Assembly (NCBI GenBank): GCA_965242565.1
Contig: OZ251457.1
Span: 744,001 to 808,000, forward strand
Length of the DNA stretch: 64,000 bases
Direction of reading: 5' to 3'
From: CATQGW01 sp965242565
GTDB lineage: Bacteria; Chloroflexota; Dehalococcoidia; Bin125
Part shown: positions 11,202-21,500 of the stretch, in pieces
Layout: each line of letters starts with the position of its first letter
Numbering within the stretch: the stretch's first letter is position 1
The notes under the pieces: generated by a model
What the model was told of the DNA's origin: nothing
Seen by the model: the letters and a program-made list of their open reading frames with translations, nothing else
Databases searched by the model: none
Made by a program: the position numbers and the translations under genes

Positions 11202-14200
11202 TGGAACTCGACTGCGCCGAAATTCGCGGACTTCGGGGGGGGGGGGGGGTAAAACTCGCTTTCTCAGGCTGGGGTGGCTGACGGCGCTGTTCGCGCTCGC
11301 CGCGCTGGTTGGCGGCTCGCTCTTCGCGCTGGCTCCGGTTCGGGCCGACGGACACCCGGACGACATTGAGCTGCTGCTCACCATCAAGGACGACCTCGAC
11401 AACGTGATCCCGCCCGACAGCGAGTTCACCGTCGAGGTCGCCCTGCGCTTCACCGGCCCCCACAACCTCGAACGCCGACTCTCGCTGGCCGACGCCAGCC
11501 TGCGAATCAGCGGCGCGCTCGACTGGGAGACCGCCGATGCGCACGGCTCACGGCTCGCCATCAACGACCAATTCGTGATCGGCGCCTGGGAGCCGCTGAC
11601 CCTCCCCGGCGCGCCCCCCGACATGAACATGACGGCCAGGGCGTTCGACAGGCGCACCCTGGTCGGGCGCGCCGACGACGATCGCCTGCACCTGTTCGAC
11701 GCCTGGAACCGCCGCTATGTGACCGCGATCAGCCCGCCGGACGACGCCAGCGCCGGAGACTTCGGGGCCAGCCTGAGCTCCGAGGGTCCCGGCATCGCGG
11801 TCTGGCAGGAGGACGACCTGACCGCCTGGCTGTTCGTCGGCTCGTCCGGGGACAGGGTCGGCGGGGCATCCTTGATAGGCCGGCTCTACATCTACAAGAT
11901 CGACTGGTCGCAGACGCCGGTCGCGGTCAGGCTGGAACGCACGCTGACGCCGGACAGCGCCGAGTTTTCCAACGTACCCGTCACCGACTCGAACCAGGAC
12001 TCCTACTACGGCAGCGCGGTCGTGATCTCGAACGACGGCGGCACGCTGGCGGTGAGCGCCTACGACATGAACGACATGGGCGCGGTCTACCTCTACGAGC
12101 GGCCGGCCGGCGAGCGGCGGGACTGGAGCGACATCAGCTACAGCGACGGGATTCGGGTGACGGCGGCGGCGGTGCCGCCCTGGGGCGCCGCGAACATGGC
12201 GCCCTTCAACTACACCTCGATGGGCCGGACCGGGGCGAACAGCGATTGCGACGCCTACTGCTCGCGGGTCACGACGCTGCGCAAATCCCGCTTCGGCTTC
12301 TGGGGGCTGGCGCTCTCGGCCGACGGTCGAGTGCTGGCGGTCGGCGCTCCCTTCAAAGACCAGGATTCCGCCACGCCGGGCGGGTCATTGACCCTCCAAG
12401 GCACCCATAACACCGGCGAGGTTTTCGTGTTCGTCGCTCCGGACGACGGCTGGGGGTCGGTGCAGGGCATGAGCGAAACGGACAAAGAATTAATCGCGGC
12501 CGGCGAGGACGCGAGCGATTTCGACCCCGCGCAGCATTACTCGCCCGGGCCGGACCGACGGGTGACCGAGCACACTGCGACGCTGATCGCGCGCGCCTGG
12601 GCCAGCTCGGAGCGGGACGCCCTACTCGGGTACCGCCTGGCGCTCAGCCGCGACGGCTCGACCGTCGCGGCGAGCTACCGCGGGCGCAACGACGATGGGG
12701 TCGCCGCGGTGCAGATCTTTCAGCGCGACTCGGCGGCCGACTGGGCCGGCGCGGGCACGCTGACGCCCTCGGCCACGCTCAGCGGCTTCAAGGATCCCGG
12801 TCTGCAGGGCGGCATCGCCTTCAGCCCCGACGGCTCGCAGCTGCTGGTCGGCGACGGCGGTTGGGACCGGCCGGGTACGAGCGACGACGCCGGGCGGGTG
12901 TCGTTCTTCGAGCGCCCGGCCAACGGCCGTTGGGCCGGCGCGAGCGTGGGCTCCGCGCGCTTCCGCACAGGCCGGAACCTCAGGATTTGGGACATCTTCG
13001 CCTGGGTGCTCTACGACCTGAGCGGCGAGCGGCTGGCGCTCTCGGACGAGGCGGCGGACGGCCCGAGCCGTAGCGAAGTCGGCCACATCTGGCTGAGCGA
13101 CGCCGGCTGCCTGCCCACCACCGTCGACGGCGTGACCACCTCGATCTGCACGATCGAACTGGGCGAGACGCGGGTGGTGGTGCCGCCGGGCTTCCGTCCG
13201 GGCACGCACACCGTCTCGCTGAGCGGTTCGCTGCGGCTGGACGGCATCACCGGCAAGGACATCCCGATGTACGGCGCGATCGAGCTGGACATCGGCCGCA
13301 ACGTGCGCGAGGTCGCCGAGGTCAGCCTCGAATTCGCCACCGATACTCGCGGCACCACCTCGACCGCCGACGACCGCCCGCATCCGTCGGCGATCGCCGA
13401 AGGCCAGACGACCAGGCTGGAACTGACGATCCTGAACGAGAACGGCGTCCGCTCCTCGCCCCTCGGCATCGACTCGCTCTTCATCACCACGACCTCCGGC
13501 TCACTCCAGGCCGATCTGGCGGGCGGCTGCCAGAGCGGCGGCGTCTCCTGTCAGATCACCGGCTCCCAGCTCGTCGGTCCGAACCTCGGACGAGTGGGCC
13601 TCACCCTCACCCACACCGGGCAACCCGGCGCCGCCGTCGTCGAGGGCACGGTCCTTACCCCCACCGGGGGGTTTTTCCTCACCGAGCGGCGCACTGTCAC
13701 CTTCACCGGCCCGGCCGACTCGCTCGCCATCGCCCCGGCCGCCACCGCCCTGCTCAACGTCGGCACACCCGACGACGGGGCCGACAAAGACGATCGCGAC
13801 ACGCTGACTCTGGCGGTCACGGCGACGGACGCGGCGGGCAACACGGTGGCGCCGCCTGCCGCGGGCGCCCAGCGGGTCACGCTGACCGATCCCGACGGTG
13901 AGCGCGTGACGAGCGGCGTCGCACTCGAATGGCCGCTGGGCGGCGCGGAGGCTCCGACGCTGAACGTGGCGGGTCAGCGCCAGGTGCGCGTGAACGTGGA
14001 TCGCGCCGCCGCCCAACCGCTGGCCAACGGCGAATACACCCTGACCGTCCGCGCCGGGACGCTGACGGCGACGCAGACGCTGAACGTCAGCGGCGGCCCG
14101 GCCGCGATCACGCTGAGCGAGCCCGACGGCTCGCTGGAGCAGGGCGGGCGCTTCAGCCTGACGGCGACGGTCGTGGACGCAGCCGGGGCGGCGGTACCCA

Positions 14201-14619
14201 ACGGCACAGCGGTCGAGTGGGGCTCGCAGGGCCTCGGAACGACGCCGGGGCCGGTTCGCCTGGCGGCCGAGACACAGACGACCGACGGGCAGGCGAGCGC
14301 CGAGTTCCTCTCGATTCTGGGCGGCGCGGTCTACGTGACCGCCGAATCGGGCGGCGTGACGCAGCTGCGGCTGCTCCGGATCGGCGATCCGGCGGCTCCG
14401 CGCGGCCTGCTGGACGACCTGAGCTCGACCGCGCCGAACAGCTACGCGACCTGGCAGGGTGAGGCGGCCGTCGCCGCTTCGGCGCTCTACCAGGCGCTGC
14501 CGCCGACGGTGGTGCGGCTCTGGCGGGCGAGCGAGACCGGTTGGAAGCACTACGCTGGCGCGACGGCGGACGATTTCATGATCGCCCCTGGCGCCGTGCT
14601 CTGGCTCTCAGGCCGCTAA
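11199..14619 (+). CDS. Large secreted adhesin-like protein (FG-GAP/propeller-like repeats, invasin-type Ig domains), frame set by G tract
   Basis: The long frame encodes about 1140 residues. As sequenced, it is one base out of frame with its best start (ATG 11199 with AGGAG), so it is either phase-OFF or a homopolymer miscall. After the tract come a basic n-region (KTRFLRLGW), a hydrophobic signal-peptide core and APVRADG, a plausible cleavage site. The first half has repeats of the form LALSADGRVLAVGAPF, VVISNDGGTLAVSAYD and IAFSPDGSQLLVGDGG, like FG-GAP/beta-propeller blades. The second half is Ig-like, including a Big_1/invasin-like unit (NGTAVEWGSQGL to AVYVTAESGG). It ends MIAPGAVLWLSGR without a sorting motif. 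Surface adhesion is inferred. Repeat clusters lie on both sides. Confidence 0.7.
11235..11249 (+). repeat. Homopolymeric G15 tract, candidate phase-variation switch
   Basis: Fifteen consecutive G lie 33 bases after the ATG at 11199. In the ATG frame the codons run TTC, five GGG, then TAA, so translation stops at once. With 14 or 17 G the same ATG would join the frame of the 1140-residue exported protein; with 16 it would stop soon after, at a TGA about 30 bases past the tract. No other homopolymer of this length occurs in the window. Confidence 0.8.
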
Positions 14620-14982
14620 CAGCGAGCGGCGGGCGGTTGGGCGCTGCGCGTCCGCCCCGCCCGCCCCGTCGCCCTTCCCCGTCATTCCCGCCCCCCCGTC
14701 ATACCCGCCCCCTACACCGTCATACCCGCGCTTGCCGCGGGTATCTCGACGTGAGCAGCACCCAACCCCCATCCCCAAGATTTCCGTCGTCCCGTGCCTC
14801 CTCCCCCCGTCATACCCGCCCCCACTCCGTCATACCCGCGCTTGCCGCGGGTATCTCGACGTGAATAGCACCAACGCCGTCCCCAGGATCCGTCGCCCTG
14901 CCCCGCCTCCGCCCGCCGTCCCGCCCCCTTTCCGTCGCCCCAGACTTGATCTGGGGCCCATACGGCGGTCGTTGGCGGCGCG

Positions 14983-15031
14983 GAGTCCCGAGCGGTCCTG
15001 CGAACGGGGTTGGCGGGACCGCTCGGGACTC
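14983..15031. repeat. 16-bp stem hairpin in cluster B
   Basis: Left arm 14983-14998 (GAGTCCCGAGCGGTCC), right arm 15016-15031, loop of 17 bases. It could act as a transcription terminator without a T-run, or be part of the mosaic repeat; cluster A has a diverged counterpart near 10812-10860. Confidence 0.7.
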
Positions 15032-15163
15032 TGTGTTGGTCACGTCGAGATACCCGCGGCAAGCGCGGGTATGACGGGGGGGAGAGAGAGGCGGGTATGA
15101 CGGAGTGGGAGTGCGCGGGAACGGGGGGTGCAGGCGGTTCGAGGCTTCGGATTGCAAAGAGAC

Positions 15164-15198
15164 TTGGGTTTAGGCCCCAGATCAAGTCTGGGGCGACG
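15164..15198 (+). repeat. 35-bp direct repeat, copy 2
   Basis: Identical to 11026-11060 in the same orientation. Recombination between the copies would delete or duplicate the adhesin-like gene. Confidence 0.85.
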
Positions 15199-15295
15199 GA
15201 AAAAGACGCTGGAAGGATGGAACGGGGGTAGGCAGCGACGGAGGTAGTGCGGGGAGATCCCCGCTCGGGGGCGGGAATGATGAGGGAGGGGGCGG

Positions 15296-15646
15296 TCAGG
15301 AGGGAGAGGGGATACCCGGGTCTTCGTGGGTGAGTGTGAGGTGGATGCTCGCGCTGCCCGTTTCCGAATCGCGGTCCAACTGAAACTCGCAGATGGTCCG
15401 ATCAGCCAATTCGCGGAACTGCTCAAAAATCAGATCCGCCGCCTCCCGCGAGAGACAATCGCCGACCACGATGTTCAGCGCCGTTTCCGCGGCAACGGCC
15501 GTCGCCGAGCCGTAGGCCCAGGCCGTGATCTCGGCAAACGCGCGCAGCATGGCGTCGAACTGCTCTTCCGTAATCGTGTAGTGCCGCTCGTCTTCGTCCC
15601 ACTCGAGCGCGAATTGAACCGCCGGCGCGTCGCTGTCGGCTGGCAT
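15296..15646 (-). CDS. Small acidic hypothetical protein
   Basis: 116 residues, acidic, no membrane segment or signal peptide. I do not recognise a family. It looks like real protein (balanced composition, predicted mixed helix and strand, e.g. TITEEQFDAMLRAFAEITAW) and starts 21 bases after the LLM oxidoreductase stop, so it is probably the last gene of that minus-strand operon. The Shine-Dalgarno is weak. Confidence 0.55.
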   Translation of the reverse strand: MPADSDAPAVQFALEWDEDERHYTITEEQFDAMLRAFAEITAWAYGSATAVAAETALNIVVGDCLSREAADLIFEQFRELADRTICEFQLDRDSETGSASIHLTLTHEDPGIPSPS

Positions 15647-15667
15647 CCGAAGCCGCCCGGCGTCCGG

Positions 15668-16585
15668 CTAGAGCTCGGGCGCGAGTTCGGCGAGGAAGGC
15701 GCGGGTGCGGGCGCGTTCATCCTCGGTGCCGAAAGCGGCGGCGCCGAAGTCGGTCGCGCCCGCGTCGATCAGCCGTCGCAGCGAGGCCTCCAGCCCCTCC
15801 TCCGTGCCGATCAGCGCCACATCGGCGGGGTGCGCCGCGCCCTCGATGTCGAGCATCCCGCGGTACGACGGCAGGTTGCCGTAGTTGGCGAACTGCTGCG
15901 CGGCCGCCTCGCGGCCGGCGTCGGCGTCGTTGGTCAGCAGGATCGGCAGCCCGACGACGATGCGCGGATCGGGCCGCCCCGCCTCGCGCGCGGCGGCGTT
16001 CATCGCCGGCGCGATGTGCGTCTCGACCGCTTTGGCGCCGGTCATCCAGAGGATCGTGCCGTCGGTGCGCGCGCCGGCCAGGCGGAGCATCGCCGGGCCC
16101 ATCGCGGCCAGCATGCAGGAGACCGGCTCGGCGTCGGCCACCTCCAGGAAGAGATTGCCCTTGTACTGCTCGCCCTGGTACTGCACGCGCTCGCCCGCCA
16201 GCAGCGGCAGCAGCACGTCGAGATACTCCTTCATGTGGCGCGCCGGGCGGTCGAACGACATGCCGAACATGCCCTCGATCACGACAGCGTGCGACAGGCC
16301 GATGCCGAGCACGAAGCGCTGTCCGCCGCCGGCCGCCTGCACGGTCACCGCCTGCTGCGCCATCGCGTGCGGGTGGCGCGGGTAAGTCGGCACAACCGCC
16401 GTCATCAGTTCGATTCGCTCGGTCTGCGCCGCGGCCAGCGTCAGCGCGCCCATCGCGTCGTGCGAGAAGATGTTGGCCATCGCAAAGCTGGCGAAGCCCT
16501 CCGCCTCAGCCTGGCGGGCGTCGGCGACGACATCCGTCACTTTGGCCGCCGGGCCGGTCGATCCGGTGAAAATGCCGAGTCTCAT
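15668..16585 (-). CDS. LLM-class F420-dependent oxidoreductase
   Basis: A 305-residue luciferase-like (LLM) TIM-barrel protein, probably using F420 or FMN to oxidise or reduce a small substrate. It starts MRLGIFTGSTGPAAKV and has the usual family pattern: AEAEGFASFAMANIFSHDAM, then ELMTAVVPTYPRHPHAMAQQ, then GGGQRFVLGIGLSH. GAGATDFGAA-like text at the C terminus (IDAGATDFGAAAFG) matches the family's closing strand. GGGAG lies nine bases before the ATG. It shares strand and close spacing with the AcuI-like reductase upstream. Substrate cannot be told from sequence. Confidence 0.85.
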   Translation of the reverse strand: MRLGIFTGSTGPAAKVTDVVADARQAEAEGFASFAMANIFSHDAMGALTLAAAQTERIELMTAVVPTYPRHPHAMAQQAVTVQAAGGGQRFVLGIGLSHAVVIEGMFGMSFDRPARHMKEYLDVLLPLLAGERVQYQGEQYKGNLFLEVADAEPVSCMLAAMGPAMLRLAGARTDGTILWMTGAKAVETHIAPAMNAAAREAGRPDPRIVVGLPILLTNDADAGREAAAQQFANYGNLPSYRGMLDIEGAAHPADVALIGTEEGLEASLRRLIDAGATDFGAAAFGTEDERARTRAFLAELAPEL

Positions 16586-16634
16586 GCTGTGCTCCCATCC
16601 GTGGGTTGCGTTGGTTTGGGTCTGCCTGCGGTAG

Positions 16635-17624
16635 TTATGTCGGCTGGACGAGGATGCGCCCGCGCACGCCGCCCGCGAGGATCTTGGCCGCGGCGTCGGG
16701 CACGGCCTCCAGCGCGATCCGCTCCTCGATCAGATCCAGCAGCTTGCCGCCGCCGAGATCGTCGGCCATCCGCTGCCAGAGCGCGGGGCGGCGCTCCTGC
16801 GGGTAGTAGACCGACTCGATCCCCACGAGGCTCACCCCGCGCAGGATGAACGGCATCACGTTGGTGGCCACCGGCACGCCGCCGGTCAGACCGGAGAGGG
16901 CGACCACGCCGCCGTACTTCGTCTGCCGCAGAATTGAGGCGGTGGTGGAGCCACCTACGGGATCGACGGCCGCCGCCCAGCGCTCGGATTCGAGTGGGCG
17001 GCGGCTCTCTTCGGCCAGCTCCGCGCGGTCGAGAATTTCGGACGCGCCCAAGTCGCGCAGGAAGTCGTGCGCGTCCGCCTTGCCGGTGCTGGCCGCGACC
17101 GTGTAGCCGCGCGCAGCGAGCATTGCCACGGCGGTCGAGCCGACGCCGCCTGTCGCGCCGGTCACGACGACCGGCCCCGCATCGGGGTTGATGCCGGCGG
17201 CCTCGATCGCCTCCAGCGAGATCGCCGCGGTCAATCCCGCCGTGCCCAGCACCATCGCCTCCTCGCCGCTCAGACCGTCGGGCAGCGGGACCAGCCAGTC
17301 GGCCGGGACGCGCACGCGCTCGGCGTAGCCGCCTGCGTGCCCGGTGCCCAGCTCGTAGCCCGTCGCAACGACAGCATCGCCGGCGCTGAAGCGGGCGTCG
17401 CTCGACTCAACGACCGTGCCGGCGAAATCGATCCCCGGCACCATCGGATAGGAGGTCACGACGCGCCCGTTGGGCGTGCAGGCCAGGCCGTCCTTGTAGT
17501 TGAGGTCCGACCACTCGACGGCGACCGTGACATCGCCCGCCGGCAGCTGGTCGTCTTCCCACTGCTCGACGCCGAGCGTGAAGTCGTCGTCGTTTTTGTT
17601 CACCACGAAGGCGCGGAATGCCAC
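16635..17624 (-). CDS. acuI: AcuI/YhdH-family NADPH quinone/acrylyl-CoA reductase
   Basis: A 329-residue zinc-independent medium-chain dehydrogenase/reductase of the YhdH/AcuI group. Members reduce acryloyl-CoA to propionyl-CoA or act as quinone reductases. The N-terminal GroES-like domain has WSDLNYKDGLACT and PMVPGIDFAGTV. The Rossmann domain has VVVTGATGGVGSTAVAML, the NADP-binding loop. The C-terminal SLVGIESVYYPQERR is typical of this subgroup. It heads a tight minus-strand group with the LLM oxidoreductase. Acrylyl-CoA as substrate is inferred from the subfamily; a propionyl-type carboxylase gene lies far away at 61.4 kb. Confidence 0.82.
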   Translation of the reverse strand: MAFRAFVVNKNDDDFTLGVEQWEDDQLPAGDVTVAVEWSDLNYKDGLACTPNGRVVTSYPMVPGIDFAGTVVESSDARFSAGDAVVATGYELGTGHAGGYAERVRVPADWLVPLPDGLSGEEAMVLGTAGLTAAISLEAIEAAGINPDAGPVVVTGATGGVGSTAVAMLAARGYTVAASTGKADAHDFLRDLGASEILDRAELAEESRRPLESERWAAAVDPVGGSTTASILRQTKYGGVVALSGLTGGVPVATNVMPFILRGVSLVGIESVYYPQERRPALWQRMADDLGGGKLLDLIEERIALEAVPDAAAKILAGGVRGRILVQPT

Positions 17625-17648
17625 GGGCAGGCTCCCCTCAGGCGCGGC

Positions 17649-18473
17649 TCAGGCCGAGCCGGGATACATGGCGTTGGAGTGGTCGGCGTGGTGCTCTTCG
17701 TGCCCGGCGTGGAGCGCGTGGCGCACGGCCACACCGTCGGCGGAGAGGTCGACGATCGTCGCCCCTCCGGAGTGGCGCGGCGCGCCGGGGTAGTAGGCTG
17801 GCACCGCGCCGTCGCCCACGCCCTCATGCACGTCGATGTGACCGAGCGCCACGTAGTCGGCGTCGAGCGCCGCGATGTCGTCGGCGCGTATCTGGTAGGA
17901 GTAGCGCGACTCGCCGGTACCCACGTAGTAGCCGTGCGCGATCGCGATCCGCCAGAGATGCCGATCGGGGTACCGCCGCCAGGCCGGGCAGACCGCGGCG
18001 GGCGCGAAATCGTTGTAGCTCTCGTGCGCCTGCCCCCAGAGCTGTACGCCCTCATCCTCGAGCACGACCAGCTCGCCCTCCGCCGAGGAGATGATCTGCA
18101 CGTTGGCGGGAAAGGCGTCGGGGAACTTGTCGTAGACGCCGTCGGGCATCGCCGGATCGTGATTGCCGGGCAGGATCACGACGGGCCGCTGCACGGCCTC
18201 AAGCAGCTCGCCCGTCGCCTCCACGTAGGGGCGCTTGACGCGCACGTGGTCGAAGAAATCGCCGGCGATCACGACGACGTCAACCTCGGCCTCCCGCCCG
18301 AGCTCAAGCACATGCTCGAAGGCGCGCAGAGCCGGCTCAAACTCGCCGCTCTCGCGGCGCGGTTCGGAGGTGTAGGCGCCGAGATGCACATCGGAGGTGT
18401 GCAGCAGGCGCAGCGGATGGGCCGACGCAGCGGAGGCGCGCAGGCGCTGGTGCGTCGGGTAGACGGTGGACAT
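17649..18473 (-). CDS. Calcineurin-like metallophosphoesterase (SbcD/Mre11-type exonuclease fold)
   Basis: 274 residues. The dinuclear metal motifs are clear: LLHTSDVHLG (motif I), VVIAGDFFDH (II), ILPGNHDPAM (III), AHGYYVG and ALGHIDVH (histidine motifs). This order is that of SbcD/Mre11-like DNA repair nucleases and related phosphodiesterases. There is no SbcC partner next to it, so a role in DNA repair is not assured. GGAGAG precedes the ATG. It is 90 bases downstream of the fused methylase gene on the same strand. Confidence 0.83.
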   Translation of the reverse strand: MSTVYPTHQRLRASAASAHPLRLLHTSDVHLGAYTSEPRRESGEFEPALRAFEHVLELGREAEVDVVVIAGDFFDHVRVKRPYVEATGELLEAVQRPVVILPGNHDPAMPDGVYDKFPDAFPANVQIISSAEGELVVLEDEGVQLWGQAHESYNDFAPAAVCPAWRRYPDRHLWRIAIAHGYYVGTGESRYSYQIRADDIAALDADYVALGHIDVHEGVGDGAVPAYYPGAPRHSGGATIVDLSADGVAVRHALHAGHEEHHADHSNAMYPGSA

Positions 18474-18563
18474 GCGGTTGCGCTCTCCAGACGCTCGCGG
18501 GCGTGCCGCGTCGTGGACTGCCCGCAGGGTAGCGGAGGGCCGCGCTTGGCGCGCGGGCGCTCC

Positions 18564-21500
18564 CTAATCGCGGTCGCGGCGGCGCTGACTCTTCTCGCCG
18601 CCGTCTTCGGTGAAGACGACGCGGGATTTCTTGCCGCCGTGGATTTGGGGTTCTCGGGCGAGCTTGCGGCGGAGCAGGTCGATGGGGCCGTCGGGCTCGC
18701 AGAGGGAGGCGGGCAGACCGAGGACGTCGACGAGCAGGCGGCGATCCAGCTCCGCGCGGGCCGGGTCTTCGTCGAGCTGGTCGAACGGGAGGAAGCGAAG
18801 TTCGCGCATCGCCTCGAACGCCTCGCGGGCGGCGGCGTGCTGCGCATCGGTCAGCGCGCGGGTGTCGAGCGTGGGGATGTTGGGGATCGCCGTCACGGTC
18901 GTCCGTCCGCGCCCCGACTGCGTCTTGTTCGTCGACCACCAGTGCAGAAGCAAGCCGATCGAGGAGTTGCACCAGAGCGCGAATGCGTACTCGTGCGCGG
19001 TGTCCGCGAAGATCACGGACGGCCAGCCGCGCCCGCCGATGCACTTCCGCTCCGTCATCGCGGCGATCAGCGATTGCGAGTTGAACCGTAGATCGCGGTT
19101 GTAGTGGGCGCGGGTGGCGCTGGCCCAGACTTCGGGCGTCTTGCGCAGAATGGCGGCCCGCTCTTCATCGGTCGCGCCGTTGATCACCTCGCCCTGCGTG
19201 TCCGGCTCGATCTGCAAGGTGCGCTCGCGCTTTGCGTCGTGCCTCCAGAGCACCGGGTAGGTTGGCACAGGCACGCGCGGCGGGCGGGTGATGCTGAACG
19301 GGCCGCGCGCCGTGCCGTCGCTGTTCTTGCCCTTGATGTCCATGTGATACGGACCGCGTTCGGCGATTGCGCCCAGCGGCGCGACCGGAATGCGCACACC
19401 GTCGTCGCCGTGGAAGAGCAGCGGGAACGCGCCGGAGCCGGCGAGGTTGTGCGCGGCCGCCGCCAGCTGCAGGTCGGCGACGCCGGCGATCGGCCAACCG
19501 CCTTCGTCCGGCAGCGGCGCGTCGACGATCGAGCCGTAGGCCGCGCCGCCGAGCCGCAGCGTCGTGCTGCTGGTCGGGTCTTCCAGCCGCGCGACCGATC
19601 CGTTCGCGCCGGCCCGCAGGATCTCGGCGGCCAGCAGCGCGCCTTCCTGCGCGGAGCCCGGCCGCGCGTCCAGCACGATGAACCGCGCCCGCTCCGCGCG
19701 CGGCCGATCAGCCTGCGCGCCGCTCCGCGCGGCGACGATCAGGCAGTCGGCCATGCCCGTGTCGGCGGAGAACGACGAGTCGTCCGACTTCGCGCCCGCC
19801 ACGGTGACGACCGTCAGCTCGTCGAACTGATTGCGCAGCGCGGCGCGCGCGGCCTGCCAGTCCACCCCGCTGAGCGCACTCAGCGGCAGCACCAGCGCCA
19901 GTGCGCCGCGCTCGGTCAGCTTGCGCAGCGCGAGGTCCAGGAAATCCGCCGCCAGCCCGGCGTTGCCGCCGCCCAAGGTGCCGGCGCCGCGCGAGCGCTG
20001 CAACGCGCGGCGCATGCGGTCGCGGTCGTGCTCGGTCGTCTCGAACGCGCCGAAGGCCGGATTGCCCGCGCCGATCTTGAAGCCCTCGTTGCCGGTGTAG
20101 CGGGTGAACGGCGGATTCATGATCACCAGGTCGAACTTGCCGTGTCCGAGCCGCGAGACGAGGTCCGGCACCTCCTTGGGCGCGTGGCCGCCCGCCGTCA
20201 TCGCCACCGCGGCGTCGATCAGGTTGCCCTGCGTCTCCGCGGCCAACAGGTCGAGCGAGCCGATCGCGACCGAGTCGCCGTTCTGCGTGCCGTAGGGCAT
20301 GGTGAGCAGACAGTCGCCGTCGAACGGCGTGTCGGGATGGCTGCCGGCCAGCATCGTGGCGGTCAGATGCACGGCGATGTTGAGCACATCCAGCCCGACC
20401 AGGCCGTCGCGCATCATCGGCGCGTGCAGCGCCTGCGGGTCGCCGCCGTGCAGCTCGTGCAGCAGCGAGACGCGCTGGTAGGCGGCCGCCAGCAACGTGC
20501 CCGTGCCGCAGGCGAAATCGCCGATCTGGAGACCGGCGACCGCCTCCGCGTCGCCCCAGCCCGCGCCGTCGGAGGCGCCGCGCGGATGCAGCGCCAAGCC
20601 GGCCAGCAGCGCGGCGGCGGCCGGGCGCGTGTAGTAGGTGGCGAGAAACTTGCGATCGGCGATCAACCGCTGGAAGATCACGCCGGTCAGGTCGTGCGAC
20701 TTGGTCACGCCGCCGCGGATCAGCTGCCGGGCGGCTTCCCAGAGCGGTTGCAGCACGGCGTTCGCGGTCGCGATTGGGAGCCGCTGGAGAATCTCGCCGG
20801 CGGTCGCGAAGATCGGCCAGTAGTTGACCTCCAGGATCGCCCGCCACTCCGCGATGATCGCCTGCTGATCGAAGCCCGACGCGGTTGAGTTGAACTGCTG
20901 CGCGAGCGCGACGGTCCGCTCGTCGTCCAGCGCCAGCCCGGCCTGCGCCAGCGACTCGTGGAAGATCAGCGCGTTGATCAGTACGGTCATCGCCATCAGG
21001 CGGGTCTGCCCGGCCTGGTCGTCGCTCTGGCCCAACACCTCGGCGACGGCTCCCCCGATGCCGACGCCGTGCGAGCGGTGCCGGCGGTTGAACTCGCCCG
21101 CCGCCGCGCTCACACCGGATTCGAGCGCGTCGACCAGGCGCTCAACGCGCTGGGCGGGAATGGCGGCGCGCTGGGCGAGCATCGCCAGGTCGCGCACGTT
21201 GCCGCGCAGCCAGCCGGATTCGGGGAGGCGCTCGACGGCATCGACGGAGGTGGCGCTGTAGAGGGCGTACTCGAGAGCGTCCGTCGCTCTCAGCGCGGCG
21301 CGAATCGCTCTGCCGCCCGTCTGCTCGCGGACATCGGGCGGGTAGACGAGCGCGATGGCGCTTTCGATTGGGCGGCCGGTCTCGTTGACGATTTCGCGGA
21401 GGCGGGCGAGGGCGTCCTGCTCGGCGCTCGCGTGGTTTTCGCGTTCGGCTTCGATCACGACGGGCCAGCCGGCGGGCTCTTCGATCAGAATGTCGGGGCG

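Larger units (their letters stand above)
14620..15295. other. Intergenic repeat cluster B
   Basis: No gene is supported. The motif GTCATACCCGCGCTTGCCGC, extended to the following GGGTATCTCGACGTGA, occurs near 14720 and 14828, and inverted near 15041-15075. The GTCGCCCCAGACTTGATCTG hairpin element occurs at 14934-14959 and inverted at 15173-15197. A GC-rich hairpin (stem GAGTCCCGAGCGGTCC) spans 14983-15031. Near 15258 lies a copy of CCCGCTCGGGGGCGGGAATG, the family seen at 37.6 and 38.2 kb. Confidence 0.7.

Noticed and set aside
15326..16849. Plus-strand open frame of about 500 codons opposite the LLM oxidoreductase
   Set aside because: Arg/Ala/Gly-rich with no motif, while the minus strand encodes a clear LLM protein with a Shine-Dalgarno.
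19104..20888. Long plus-strand frame opposite fused methylase copy 1
   Set aside because: Arg/Gly/Val-rich complement of a methylase with clear SAM and NPPF motifs.
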